Of a stretch of 64,000 bases of DNA, positions 41,601-50,412 are shown piece after piece. Each line of letters opens with the position of its first letter. Within the stretch, counting starts at the first letter, position 1. A program made the position numbers and the translations under genes. The notes below the pieces were generated by a model, which was not told the origin of the DNA, did not search any database, and saw only the letters and a list, made by a program, of their open reading frames with translations. Location of the stretch: NCBI GenBank assembly GCA_030680795.1, contig JAUXUL010000007.1, positions 62,001 through 126,000 of the forward strand, read 5' to 3'. The stretch comes from Anaerolineales bacterium (GTDB lineage Bacteria > Chloroflexota > Anaerolineae > Anaerolineales > Villigracilaceae).

Positions 41601-41972
41601 CCAATCCTCCCTTTTGGGTGATACAAAAGCCACCAGCGCCGCATCCTTGCGTGATCTTGAACCATAATTACCATTCAAATATCCCGCGATGAAATTTCTC
41701 TGCATCGAACGCGCCCGCTCAATCGAATTCTCTTTCTTCAAATAAACGATCAGGATATCAATCCGCTTCTCATCGCCGTCTTCGTACTTCCCGATCCGCT
41801 CATACTTGCTGACATAATCGCTGTAAGCATCAGGAATATATTGCCCTGTACGTGTGATAGGCGCATCCTCATATTCATTCAGCAGGTTTTTGACGAAAGG
41901 CACAAAGCGCGCCTTATCAAAAGCAGACTCGAAAGTTTCTCTGACCGTGTTGATAGAACTTATTTTGCTCAT
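38682..41972 (-). CDS. Eco57I-class N6-adenine methylase/restriction protein (BrxX/DrmM-like)
   Basis: A 1096-residue protein of the Eco57I/type IIG or BrxX/DrmMI methylase type. SAM motif I is KVCDPAVGSGAFPVGMM (about 530-546) and the catalytic motif IV NPPYID lies near residue 706. The N-terminal 350 residues may hold nuclease or recognition functions, and the C-terminal 350 a target-recognition domain ending in EREIDQLVYELYGLS. It should methylate adenines in specific sites for self-recognition. Two translated repeats interrupt it in frame: residues 354-376 (SLRGTKQSHDGRKIAS) and a Pro/Arg/Gln-rich stretch (GGNPPRQGQRDLRQ) near the C-terminus. Its ATG abuts the stop of the PLD-helicase gene, so the pair is coupled. 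Confidence 0.9.
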   Translation of the reverse strand: MSKISSINTVRETFESAFDKARFVPFVKNLLNEYEDAPITRTGQYIPDAYSDYVSKYERIGKYEDGDEKRIDILIVYLKKENSIERARSMQRNFIAGYLNGNYGSRSRKDAALVAFVSPKREDWRFSLVKLEVKLDADDEGKIKLVDELTPAKRWSFLVGNHEKSHTAQRQFQPILEDIENNPTLEDLEGAFNIEKVTDEFFREYRRLFIDVKSALDKAVKANPKTKADFESKGIDTVNLAKKLMGQIVFLYYLQKKGWFGVPKDGKWGEGSKNFLRELFEKKHGDYEDFFNDVLEPLFYDALRMDRSDEDYYYKRFKCKIPFLNGGLFDPMGNYNWEKTVINLSNDLFSNKGMSLRGTKQSHDGRKIASQSTLAMTEGTGILDVFDLYNFTVNEDEPFEKEVAIDPELLGKAYEKFNAIRPDNYDEFKKALNTGKKGDESKFNKQYGVYYTPREIVHYMCQQSLINYLATELEDTVSKDDLATLIQQGENLREHEARAESNPSKKYKPIISEEIREHAVMVDNKLAAIKVCDPAVGSGAFPVGMMSEIVRARDVLRTWTKTKKTIYDFKRQCIENSLYGVDIDAGAVEIAKLRLWLSLIVDEEDPLNIKPLPNLDYKIVCGNSLVGFPDNWGSSIEKEIESLIHKHFNETNSQLKNELKTQINEKIDSRYKNSLKAFGYQINFDFKTVFSVVFQQNGGFDIVIANPPYIDSERMVGKGLLELRKTIAKTYKLTKGNWDIYIAFFEKGFNLLNSKGTLIFITPDKWISKPFGDALRISKISNFAALLKAGRAVFEDAKVDAIVSMFSNVKQEYIDVYLYETEIVLKGRVQKKELNSPYTLDALFSSGLELIQKIDDTEVRLSDNFLCENACATSDAYKLKPFVRENKGDTLNSAMFFKVVNTGTIGKYFSKWALRPMVYLGDDYTCPVIKRDEFFKNFNNSYSNKTLRPKLIMKGLNLLDAFLDDDGTTIPGKTTLVITNKDNNQDELIFLLAVINSSLIFYYIKEKYSSSSYNQGTTFTKDMINGIPFPKINGNIRKKIVSTVDRILAAKGGNPPRQGQRDLRQADTSALEREIDQLVYELYGLSAEEIDIVKGR
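40843..40911. repeat. in-frame palindromic repeat inside methylase gene
   Basis: GTCATTGCGAGG (40843-40854) and CCTCGCAGTGAC (40900-40911) are inverted with one mismatch. The 69-bp length is a multiple of three and the insert encodes SLRGTKQS...STLAMT, a well-known translated dispersed repeat. Related to the element at 4244-4377. Confidence 0.85.
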
Positions 41973-44900
41973 TTATTCTCCCGCCAAATACATGGATAAG
42001 ATAACTTCACGTTTACCTGCCGCGCGTGGATTTTCTTCCACATAATGAGGTTGCAAAAGCCCCGCGGGGATATTAACTTGTAAAACAGCCAAGACCTTCA
42101 TCTGGTTCAACATATCTGACTTCAATCCATCCACGGCTTTAAGAGCAGTCTTAATGGTCTGCTTTGGAAAGCCGCCTTCTTTCAACTGATCAGTCACTTT
42201 CCGCAAATATTCTTCCTGTTCCTCAGTCAATTGCCTTTTATCTTTGAAGACCGCCTGCAAAGTTCTCAGCATCTTAACCGTGCTATCTCTCCCTTTTTTC
42301 GTTTGCGGCTCAATGCCATCTTCTGTGGTGACAAGCACAAAAGCATTCTTGTTCTTGTCCATAAGATCAAAGAAGGTATCAGGTAATTTTTTCTTCCTCT
42401 CCTGCGCCTCACATTCCAAAGTCTCCGCGGCAGTCATGAAGTCTAATTCCTTCGCTCGTAGTTCATCGCCAGCCATAAAGAACTTCTGCACCTTCCCCTT
42501 GCGGAAATAGGTGACAAGAGATCCTGTGATTTCGGACGCGCTAATCCGTTTTCCAGACCTGCCCTTTTTCGGAAGTTTCTTAATCGCGTTGAACAAATCG
42601 GGGTCATTATCGCGAATATCCTTGATCAGTGTCAAATACTTCAACTCACTGACCTCGGTTTCATCTTCACCGATGATCGTCTTTTTGGAAATCAAGCGCT
42701 CAAATAATTCATGCGAACCGATCGGTTCTCCCTCAGTCAAGAGTGCCGCGTCTCCGCCAAGCAAAGACAGAAAGGCGTTAATTTTCACTTCCGCCGCTTC
42801 CCTCAACTTGATCTGGTCATTCGATTGTTTGGTGGGGAAAAAGGTGAATGTATAAATGGTGTCGAATTTCGTGTCCACGCGGTTGATACGTCCCACACGC
42901 TGCATCATGCGGGTGGGATTCCACGGAATATCGTAATTGATGACCACGTTCGAGCGGTGCAGATTTACACCTTCGGAAAGCACTTCTGTGGCAATCAAAA
43001 TGCGATAATCGTTCCTTTGATTCTTTGCTTTTGCATCGAAATTCTTAATGACAATTTCGCGTACCCCTTCCCCTGAACTGCCTGTAAAACATAATGCCTG
43101 ATCTTTGTATTTTTCGTTGACATTCTTGGCAAGGTACTCCGCTGTTTCCTTTGACTCTGTGAATAAGATGATCTTATTGCTTTTCAGAAAAGCGTTTTTA
43201 GAAAGCTGCTTCAATAGCTCAAGTAGTTTGGGGTCGCGTTCCACTTTTGCCCAAAGTTTTTGAACCTTCCTGAGAATAGCCAGGTCGCTTTCCAAGTAAG
43301 TAAGAAGTTCAGGCGTGAAATCACTGCTGTTATATCGGGCAGCCTTGCCTTCTTCGATGAGTTGGTCAATCGATTCGTCGTCGTCCTTATCGAGATATTC
43401 AAAAATTTTGGCGGCATGTTTCTTGCTGATATAAACATTGCCCTTCTCAAACTCTTTGATGAACAACTCATACGAATGAATGAACCTGCCCACCGAATTT
43501 CGGAAGGCAAAGAAACTGCTTTCCAATCTCTTGATCAGCAATATCTTCATGAACTTGCCCATGTTCTTCTGGGCTTGCTCTTCCAATTGATCCAGCTTTT
43601 TATTTAAATACAGCAGCGGGGTATAGCGCGCATATTTGAAACTTTCGGATGTGATTAACTCTATGGTTGCGGTAAACACCTTATCTTCTTCATCATTCAA
43701 CTCATAAAGCAATGGAACAGGCGCAGCGACTTCGGGGAAGCGCAGTTTTTGTTGTTCGAGGTCTTTCTTGAAATATTTAATAATTTCAGTTCTGGTTCGG
43801 CGCACCATTAAATACTTTAATACTTTTTCACGTATCTCTCGTGAATTCTCTTTGACGACCCTTAGGTACTCTTCGTTATCTTCCTGACGATCCAGGTCTT
43901 TCAGGTTCTTTGCTAAACCATTGAAGAAATTATCTAAATCAGGCAGGTTGGGAATGGTACTTTTCTTTGAGTTCTGGAACAGTTTGATCTCACTCAAAAT
44001 ATCCCAGGGCGAATTATTGTAAGGTGTTGCTGTAACAAGAATGACCCGTTTTTCCCTGCATATTTCCGCCAGCATTTCATAAGTTCTATTGCCCTGATTC
44101 CTGAATCGGTGAGCTTCGTCAATAATGATGTTCTTATATTTCGCAGTTCCCTTTTCAAGGATATCCTCAAGTTTTCCAATGGATTCAAAATCTGCTGCAA
44201 CTTTGAAATCAGAAAACGCATTCCGCCATGAGCCAGGATTATCCTCATCCAACAGCACTGGCGGCGCGATGACTAAGGTCCTCCCGTCTAACTGCCCAGC
44301 GAGTCTTGTTGCAATATAAGTCTTGCCCAAACCAACCACATCCGCTATAAAAACGCCGCCATATTCTTCAAGAATTTTCTTGGCGTTTAATACTGCCTCA
44401 TCCTGGTATTCCAATTTCATATAATTTTCAGGAGTATAGCTTTCGATGATCTCGCCTGTTTGATTCAACTGATCATTGAAATATTCATACAAAAGTTTCA
44501 AATAAAGTTGATACGGCGTAATATCCTGATTGAGCCATGTGTTGGTTTCAATGGTCTCAATATATTTTTCGCTTATATCAACTGCACCAATCCATAGTTC
44601 ATTGAACTTATCAAGGGCAAATTGGTAATCGTTTGGTCGCTCAAGTTCCACATTAAATTCGAGATTATCAGCCAGCCCTGCTTGAGTCAAGTTGCTTGAA
44701 CCAGTAATAACGCGTCCTCTATCGCGGTCTCCCTCTCTAAAGGACATCACATACAGTTTCGCGTGAATTCTTTGCGATGGATAAACCTTGATCTCGAGTT
44801 TCCCGCTTTTGATCCATTCAATAAATTTGACAACGCCCCGCTCAACATTCTGGCTATCCTGGGATTCCTCGAGTTCCTTTGCAACCATTCCAACGTAAAT

Positions 44901-45176
44901 TTCTTTTACTTCTTTTTGCGAAGGGTCGGCAAGCTCCAACTGTTTTTCTTCTTTTGCTGGGGTAAACAAATCAACGGTTTTTCTGTCCGTACTGATCCCC
45001 ACAAGAATTCTGATTTTCTCTGTATTTTCCAGAGATTTATAAATTGCATAAAACCCACTCGTGTAAAAATAACCAACCAACGCGTCAAAAAAACGTGCGT
45101 CTTTAATCAAGACGTTGAATCTGTCTTTTAGGCTTTGTCCATTTTCGTTGGTGATGAAAGTGAGGTCTGTAGTCAT
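41973..45176 (-). CDS. SNF2/DEAD helicase with N-terminal PLD nuclease domain
   Basis: A 1067-residue helicase. Residues 10-190 are a phospholipase-D-like domain with one HxK motif (His138-x-Lys140 in QRIHAKLYVM) followed by GSSNLTQAGL, the PLDc_N_Snf2 type. The SF2 helicase follows: Walker A VVGLGKTYIA (about 285-294), DEAHRFRN (about 353), VTATPYNN, and motifs V/VI in ILIATEVLSEGVNL and QRVGRINRV. Such proteins accompany Eco57I-class methylases in restriction-like systems and resemble DrmD of class 1 DISARM. It is the first gene of the leftward operon. It likely translocates on DNA and may cut it. Confidence 0.9.
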   Translation of the reverse strand: MTTDLTFITNENGQSLKDRFNVLIKDARFFDALVGYFYTSGFYAIYKSLENTEKIRILVGISTDRKTVDLFTPAKEEKQLELADPSQKEVKEIYVGMVAKELEESQDSQNVERGVVKFIEWIKSGKLEIKVYPSQRIHAKLYVMSFREGDRDRGRVITGSSNLTQAGLADNLEFNVELERPNDYQFALDKFNELWIGAVDISEKYIETIETNTWLNQDITPYQLYLKLLYEYFNDQLNQTGEIIESYTPENYMKLEYQDEAVLNAKKILEEYGGVFIADVVGLGKTYIATRLAGQLDGRTLVIAPPVLLDEDNPGSWRNAFSDFKVAADFESIGKLEDILEKGTAKYKNIIIDEAHRFRNQGNRTYEMLAEICREKRVILVTATPYNNSPWDILSEIKLFQNSKKSTIPNLPDLDNFFNGLAKNLKDLDRQEDNEEYLRVVKENSREIREKVLKYLMVRRTRTEIIKYFKKDLEQQKLRFPEVAAPVPLLYELNDEEDKVFTATIELITSESFKYARYTPLLYLNKKLDQLEEQAQKNMGKFMKILLIKRLESSFFAFRNSVGRFIHSYELFIKEFEKGNVYISKKHAAKIFEYLDKDDDESIDQLIEEGKAARYNSSDFTPELLTYLESDLAILRKVQKLWAKVERDPKLLELLKQLSKNAFLKSNKIILFTESKETAEYLAKNVNEKYKDQALCFTGSSGEGVREIVIKNFDAKAKNQRNDYRILIATEVLSEGVNLHRSNVVINYDIPWNPTRMMQRVGRINRVDTKFDTIYTFTFFPTKQSNDQIKLREAAEVKINAFLSLLGGDAALLTEGEPIGSHELFERLISKKTIIGEDETEVSELKYLTLIKDIRDNDPDLFNAIKKLPKKGRSGKRISASEITGSLVTYFRKGKVQKFFMAGDELRAKELDFMTAAETLECEAQERKKKLPDTFFDLMDKNKNAFVLVTTEDGIEPQTKKGRDSTVKMLRTLQAVFKDKRQLTEEQEEYLRKVTDQLKEGGFPKQTIKTALKAVDGLKSDMLNQMKVLAVLQVNIPAGLLQPHYVEENPRAAGKREVILSMYLAGE

Positions 45177-45354
45177 ATACCATCCAAGGTTGTTGACTGG
45201 GGAGCAATACCAAAGATTACTTAAAGAATGACCACGAAATATGTTGGTGAGTTGTTTTTGTTTTGTTTTTGATATAGATGTTATACATAACTAAATATAG
45301 ATATGAGCAGTTAATCTAACTGTTTTCAATCCGAAACGAGTAGATTCTAACATA

Positions 45355-46665
45355 GTGGGGGTCGTGGAAACATTCATTGATATTGCGAATGAAGAAAAGA
45401 GACGCCAGACTTCTCGTGATGTGAAGCGGGCTTTGACCGCCCTGGTGCGCCAGGGATATGCTTCCGGTGGCTTTCCACCGCGTGGGTACAAAGCTGAACA
45501 GGTGATCATTGGCACTAAACGGGATGGGAGACCTCGCATTGTCAGCAAGTGGGTGCCCGATCCGAAGCTGTGGAAGTTGGTGCAATTGTCCTGGGAGATG
45601 CGCGCAGAAGGAAAATCCTATTCTGAGATCACCCGTGCGACTGGGGGGAAGATTTACAAATCCATAAATTGCTGGCCAACTTTTTTCAATAACAAGACTT
45701 ATCTTGGAATTGGAAAATGCGGCGATCTTGAAGTTTCTGATCATCATGAAGCGGCGATCACACAAAAGAAGTGGGACGCAGTGCAGTCTTTGATAGAAGC
45801 CAGTCCATGGTATGGGAAGAAAGGACACCCCAATCATCCCAGGAGAATGGGAAATCCATCACTACTCTCGGGTATGGCTGTTTGCGCGCGCTGTGGGGCG
45901 GCCATCATTCATCACACTGGTCACAAGGATCATCAATGGCCGTATTATGTGTGTGGTGACAAAGACAGGAAAAAGGGGTTCAATGATTGCAAGGCGAGAA
46001 GAGTGGGGGCAAAAAAGGCGGATGAAGCAATCCTGGATACAGTTTTGAACCGTGTTCTGACCCCAACTTATTTCGAAGAATTAATGGCAGAGCTTCGCTC
46101 ACGCATGGAAAATTCAGAAAGTTTGGAAGCTGAGATTTCAGAGAAACAAATAGCCTTGCGGGACATTGATCGGGGTATTCAAAATCTGCTTGATCTGGCG
46201 GAATCATTTGGGGCTGGGGCGGCTTTGGGGAGATTGAAACAACGAGAAGTTGAACGAGTTGGGGTCGTAGCAGAACTTAATCAATTGGAAGCCAAGAAAG
46301 ATATCTCCAAGGTGGAAATATCTTCAGAAGCTTTGTCCTTGGCTTTAGACACTTGGCGGAATCAGGTCTTGGAAAGGTTGGAAAAAGGCGAAATTCCTGC
46401 CATGAAGATTGTACTCCGTCGTTTTGTTTCCAAAATTGAATTGGGGTACAAGCAAGCCCGAATCGAGTATACATATCCCCTGGACACTACAACACCCTTT
46501 GTAGTGTACTCAGGTGGGGGCACAAAAAAGAACTGCTCATGCAAGCAGTTCTTTTTATTATTCATACCCGCACTATCGCACGGTATTATTAACCAGCATC
46601 ACTCCTTCCATGTTTACTACATGAATGGGGGTATACACCCGATTATCTATAATCAACACATTTAG
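45355..46665 (+). pseudogene. large serine recombinase lacking its catalytic domain
   Basis: The frame begins in the middle of a large serine recombinase: the Recombinase domain (ALTALVRQGYASGGFPPRGYKAEQ ... WELRAEGKSY-like helix), the zinc ribbon (CARCGAAIIHH ... YYVCGDKDRKKGFNDC) and the coiled coil (ESLEAEISEKQIALRDIDRGIQNLL) are present, but the N-terminal resolvase domain with the catalytic Ser is absent. An in-frame TAG at 45340 closes the frame upstream. The real C-terminus probably lies near 46520; the last 45 codons read through a terminator. This is a dead integrase that marks the right edge of the island. Confidence 0.88.
46525..46556. terminator. bidirectional terminator
   Basis: Stem AAAAAGAACTGCT / AGCAGTTCTTTTT with loop CATGCA; A-run and T-run on both sides let it work for the recombinase (plus) and the beta-helix gene (minus), which converge here. 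Confidence 0.9.
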
Positions 46666-47637
46666 ATTGAACCACTCAAGGGAGATACTCCGATGAGTCC
46701 CATTGGTTATAGTATTATCTTTTACAATCAGGTTTATTTCCATGCCTTCCGGCTCTTCAGGGTCCCACGAAGCAATCCCGTCGTAGCATCCATCCACCAT
46801 GTTGTTCAGGAGGCTGGTATTATGCCGCTGAGCTCCCCAGCCATCATAAGACTCTTCAGCAACGGCAATGCCTGTTGGCCTGCGTCCGTCACGAAGATAA
46901 ATGCCGGTGCATAAAACTGTGTTTCCCTGCACTGTGGAGAAGGGAGAGTTGTCAATATATATATTGACTGAAAAATTATCCCTGACAATATTATCCTCTA
47001 TGAGGGTGTTTACTCCTTGTGTTACTGCAATACCTTCACCGCAGTTCTCATAGACAGAATTTCTTCGAAAAATGATATCTTCCCCCCCAACCATAACTTT
47101 TAGCGCACTTCCCCAGGAACCAGAGTCGTTGCAATATACCCTGCCATTCTCTGTTACGCTGTGGTGAATGCTCGAATCCTCCACGATAACATGCTTGCCG
47201 CTGACCAATATTCCATGAGATATGGTTCCTTCTACTTCCACACTCGAAACGACGATATAGTCCCCGGATATAACCATACCGTTCAAAACGGCATTATGAC
47301 CAACGATTGATATGTAATTTGGGGCCGTGCCTGATTTGGAAATTGTAAACGGTTCCGAATAATAACCTTCCAAAATATGGATAACATCCCCAGGCTGTGA
47401 AATGGAAACAACTTTATTGAATGTTTGACACGGCTCAGCGCGAGTACAGGCGTTTGAATCATTCCCAACAGGGGAAACATAAATTCCTGCGGCCCCCCAG
47501 AAAGTGCCTCCATTTGTGCCTAACGACGATTTTTGGACATTATCTGTCCCTATCAGGAAGTATGCGGCAGATGCCGAAATTAATATTAATATTAATATAA
47601 TAAGAATCACAAACAGAATTTTGTTTTTCATAATCAC
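46573..47637 (-). CDS. secreted right-handed parallel beta-helix protein
   Basis: A 354-residue protein with an N-terminal signal anchor (residues 5-27, very rich in Ile and Leu) and then a pectate-lyase-like beta-helix. After IYVSPVGNDSNACTRAEPCQTFNKVVSISQPGDVIHILEGYYSEPFTIS, a DUF1565-type start, short coils repeat: YISIVGHNAVLNGM, YIVVSSVEVEG, HVIVEDSSIHH, DIIFRRNSVYENCGEGIAVTQG, NTLIEDNIVRDN. Surface-exposed or secreted; perhaps binds or cleaves a polysaccharide, but no catalytic residues can be assigned. It converges with the recombinase remnant. Confidence 0.85.
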   Translation of the reverse strand: MIMKNKILFVILIILILILISASAAYFLIGTDNVQKSSLGTNGGTFWGAAGIYVSPVGNDSNACTRAEPCQTFNKVVSISQPGDVIHILEGYYSEPFTISKSGTAPNYISIVGHNAVLNGMVISGDYIVVSSVEVEGTISHGILVSGKHVIVEDSSIHHSVTENGRVYCNDSGSWGSALKVMVGGEDIIFRRNSVYENCGEGIAVTQGVNTLIEDNIVRDNFSVNIYIDNSPFSTVQGNTVLCTGIYLRDGRRPTGIAVAEESYDGWGAQRHNTSLLNNMVDGCYDGIASWDPEEPEGMEINLIVKDNTITNGTHRSISLEWFNLNVLIIDNRVYTPIHVVNMEGVMLVNNTVR

Positions 47638-47670
47638 TTCCCTGCAATTTTATCGGGACATATAGAGGGT

Positions 47671-48435
47671 TTAACGATTGAGCTCCCAGATCATGCGCAG
47701 TCCATCCAGTGTAAGCCAAGGGGCGATCACATCAATGACTTTCGTCTCTTTGGCGACCACTTCCGCCATTCCACCCGTTGCAATGACTTTCATATCGCTT
47801 CCCAATTCGGACCTGAATCTTGCCACCATGCCCTCGACCATGCTCACATACCCGAACAGCAACCCCGATTGCATGGCGTGGACCGTGTTGCGCCCAATGA
47901 CGGAGGGTGGAACTTGCAAGTCAATGTGCGGCAATTTTGCGGCGCGCGTATACAAAGCTTCGGCGGCAAGATTAATTCCAGCAGTGATCGCTCCGCCAAG
48001 ATATTCGCCTTCTTTTGTGATGGCATTGAATGTTGTGGCAGTCCCGAAATCCACCACGCAGGCGGGGCCGCCATAATACTTCATTACTGCGACGGCATCG
48101 CAGACACGGTCTGCGCCCACGGCGCGCGGGTCTTCATAGCGGATCTTGATCCCTGTTTTGATTCCCGCATCCACAACGAGCGGCTCTTGTTTGAGATATT
48201 CGCGGCAGGCTTGAATGACACGCCCCGTCAACGGCGGCACAACCGAGGCAAGCGAAATGCCTGTGATCTCATCCAGCGTTTTGCTTGCATTTTGCAGGAG
48301 TCCTAAAAACTGCAAGCCGTATTCGTCAGGCATGCGGTTATGATCAGTGGCAAGACGCCAGTGCGCGCCGAGATGATCGCCTTCGAATAAACCAAGTGTC
48401 AGGTTGGTATTGCCAATATCAATGGTGAGCAGCAT
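47671..48435 (-). CDS. coaX: type III pantothenate kinase
   Basis: First step of CoA synthesis: phosphorylates pantothenate with ATP. This 254-residue ASKHA-fold protein shows DIGNTNLTLGLFEGD (phosphate 1), DPRAVGADRVCDAVAVMKYYGGPACVVDFGTATTFNAI (pantothenate and phosphate 2 sites) and GGAITAGINLAAEAL. All three type III kinase motifs are intact. Type III enzymes are K+-dependent and insensitive to CoA feedback. It lies between the beta-helix gene and a large membrane protein with no obvious functional partner. Confidence 0.96.
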   Translation of the reverse strand: MLLTIDIGNTNLTLGLFEGDHLGAHWRLATDHNRMPDEYGLQFLGLLQNASKTLDEITGISLASVVPPLTGRVIQACREYLKQEPLVVDAGIKTGIKIRYEDPRAVGADRVCDAVAVMKYYGGPACVVDFGTATTFNAITKEGEYLGGAITAGINLAAEALYTRAAKLPHIDLQVPPSVIGRNTVHAMQSGLLFGYVSMVEGMVARFRSELGSDMKVIATGGMAEVVAKETKVIDVIAPWLTLDGLRMIWELNR

Positions 48436-48463
48436 GTCTTTATTTTACACCGTTCATGGAATG

Positions 48464-50353
48464 TTATGAAGAAACGTAAAACGGAGCAAGTCCGCGCAGG
48501 ATGGTGAAGATGAACCAGAAGTTATTGGCCATCAATGCCAATACAATCATTGCCAGCGCGGATTCAAACCATTTTTTATCCGCAAATTCTGCCAGCGCAA
48601 GTGCGATGAAAAAGACCAGAGCATAGATCCAATATGGAGTGTAGAGGAAGAGTTCCGTGCCGTAGACCATGTGCATGAGAAAATTGAAGACCAGCGTTCC
48701 AAGCAGGGCAAGCATCATCGGCAGATGTCTGGATGAATGGATATTTTTTGCAAATGCGATGAACGAACCTGCAAGCAAAACCAGCCACAATGCCAATGGA
48801 ATATTGCCAAATCCTCTGTATGAAGCCAGGCGGTGCGTGTGGACATCAAAAGTTTTGAGGTCAATGGTGGGGAACGGGTCTTTATTCGATATTGCCTCAA
48901 TGGGACCAGGGCCCAGCGCGCCGTACAAGAACATCGTGCGGCTGACCACTTGAAATTTTTCAAGCATATTCGCTGCGGGAGATGCTGGCGTTGTTTTCAC
49001 GAAATTGAACTCAAAGGCAAGGTCAGCGGGGACGAAGAAGAAAGTCTGTGCGTTGGGATATAAAACGCCGGTGATGGTAGTAAACATTACACCTGAGGCG
49101 ATCACTAGCAGGCTATATTGCACCAGGCGGCGAAGCCCAAATTTGTTGAAGAACAAACCAATCATGCCCTGCACGATGTTGGTAATGGTAATGCCAAAAA
49201 GGAGCCATCCAGCAGGCACGAGAACGGAAAAGCGCTTTTCATCCGCCTGGATCAATAAGAAGAAAAAGATCAAGGCAGCAGCGCCAAAAATATAGTTCTC
49301 GGTGAGCGAGCCGAAGAGCAGATGCGATGCAGTGGAGCCCAGCAGAATCGCAAAAACGAACGCGTAGGTTTTTGATTCCGTTGCGCGTTTGACGAAGAGC
49401 CATGCCATGAAAACGCATAATCCGCTTGTCGCAGCGGCGACCAACATCCCAGCGAGATTCCAATGCTCGCCCATGAATCCTGCCACAAATCGAATGAGCG
49501 GACGCAGGGTGATCAGCACCAGGGGATGCACGGAGCGATTGATAACATCCCCCTCAGGGCTGGCGAGGATGGTCATCCACGGGCCTGCGTCAGATTCAAA
49601 TAACACACTGTTGATACTTAATGCAGGTTGATTCAATGCCCGCGCAAGGATCAGATTGATTAGAAAGAACATCCCACCTGCATAAAGCCCAGGCAGGTTT
49701 TGCAGGATGAAACTCTGGAGTCCAGAAGTTTGCTTCTGGAAAGTGGAACAGCAAGCTGTTCCACTCCAGAAATCTAAAACGAAAAGTCCGCCAACTCCTG
49801 CTGCCAATGCAGTGATGATGAACAAGGCCATCCATTCCTGCGGGACGATTATATATTCCCAAACAAACATGGAGGGGAACTGTACACCTGCATAAATGAC
49901 CGCAGACAAAAGCAAAGGTAAAGCAAAAGCAAGGATGACATTCAACAGCTTGCTTAAAAACCCGTCACGGAAGGAACGCGCGGCGCGGCGGATGAGGTAA
50001 TATCCTGTCACACTGCCGATGGTGATAAAAACGGCAGTAAACATGACCATGCCGAAGGGAGTGCGAAGTACTTTGCTCAGGAATCCAACCGCGCCATAAG
50101 TAAAGTTCAGGCTCAACAGGAAACCGAGGAGATAATATAGGAAAGAATAACGCGCCGAAATTCGCTTTGTCCATTGCGAGATGGTTGGCAGTGTTTCAAA
50201 CAGGAGAATGCCGATTGCCAGAGCAGGCACAACGGTTAGAAAGAAGCGGTCTGTGTTCGACGAGTAATCAGCATAGTTGAAGAAAGTCACCGCCAGGAAA
50301 TAGCTGACGGCGAATCCAATCAACAAACTGACGACTGCGCGCAGGATTTTCAT
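48464..50353 (-). CDS. multi-spanning membrane protein, glycosyltransferase-like
   Basis: A 629-residue integral membrane protein with about 13-14 hydrophobic helices spread over the whole length. It lacks a clear DD or DE motif after the first helix, so assignment to the GT39/GT-C superfamily is tentative; topology and the two similar genes upstream support it. The region of residues 195-214 (WSGTACCSTFQKQTSGLQ) is the translation of a palindromic repeat inserted in frame (49714-49770), unlike the flanking membrane sequence. The gene is followed by coaX 28 bp later. Confidence 0.65.
   Translation of the reverse strand: MKILRAVVSLLIGFAVSYFLAVTFFNYADYSSNTDRFFLTVVPALAIGILLFETLPTISQWTKRISARYSFLYYLLGFLLSLNFTYGAVGFLSKVLRTPFGMVMFTAVFITIGSVTGYYLIRRAARSFRDGFLSKLLNVILAFALPLLLSAVIYAGVQFPSMFVWEYIIVPQEWMALFIITALAAGVGGLFVLDFWSGTACCSTFQKQTSGLQSFILQNLPGLYAGGMFFLINLILARALNQPALSINSVLFESDAGPWMTILASPEGDVINRSVHPLVLITLRPLIRFVAGFMGEHWNLAGMLVAAATSGLCVFMAWLFVKRATESKTYAFVFAILLGSTASHLLFGSLTENYIFGAAALIFFFLLIQADEKRFSVLVPAGWLLFGITITNIVQGMIGLFFNKFGLRRLVQYSLLVIASGVMFTTITGVLYPNAQTFFFVPADLAFEFNFVKTTPASPAANMLEKFQVVSRTMFLYGALGPGPIEAISNKDPFPTIDLKTFDVHTHRLASYRGFGNIPLALWLVLLAGSFIAFAKNIHSSRHLPMMLALLGTLVFNFLMHMVYGTELFLYTPYWIYALVFFIALALAEFADKKWFESALAMIVLALMANNFWFIFTILRGLAPFYVSS
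49714..49770. repeat. three-stem palindromic element inside membrane-protein gene
   Basis: Outer arms TCTGGAGT / ACTCCAGA enclose two hairpins, CCAGAAG-TTTG-CTTCTGG and AGTGGAACAGC-AA-GCTGTTCCACT. The 57-bp length (19 codons) keeps the frame. A related, shorter copy is at 50370-50404. Confidence 0.85.
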
Positions 50354-50369
50354 AAGGTTTATTTTCAGT

Positions 50370-50404
50370 TCTGGACTCCATCAGCAAGCTGCCCGACTCC
50401 AGAG
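50370..50404. repeat. related palindromic element upstream of membrane-protein gene
   Basis: TCTGGACTCC, AGCAAGCT and GACTCCAGA occur in the same order as the outer arm, inner loop and closing arm of the 49714-49770 element. It lies in the 59-bp gap between the homocysteine methyltransferase/MTHFR stop and the membrane-protein start. Confidence 0.65.
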
Positions 50405-50412
50405 GTTTGGAT

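Noticed and set aside
46513-46524. GTGGGGGCAC near the recombinase 3' end as an att site shared with tRNA-Glu (12643-12651)
   Set aside because: The shared word is only about 10 bp, lies within coding sequence for Gly-Gly-Thr and is too short to argue for integration.
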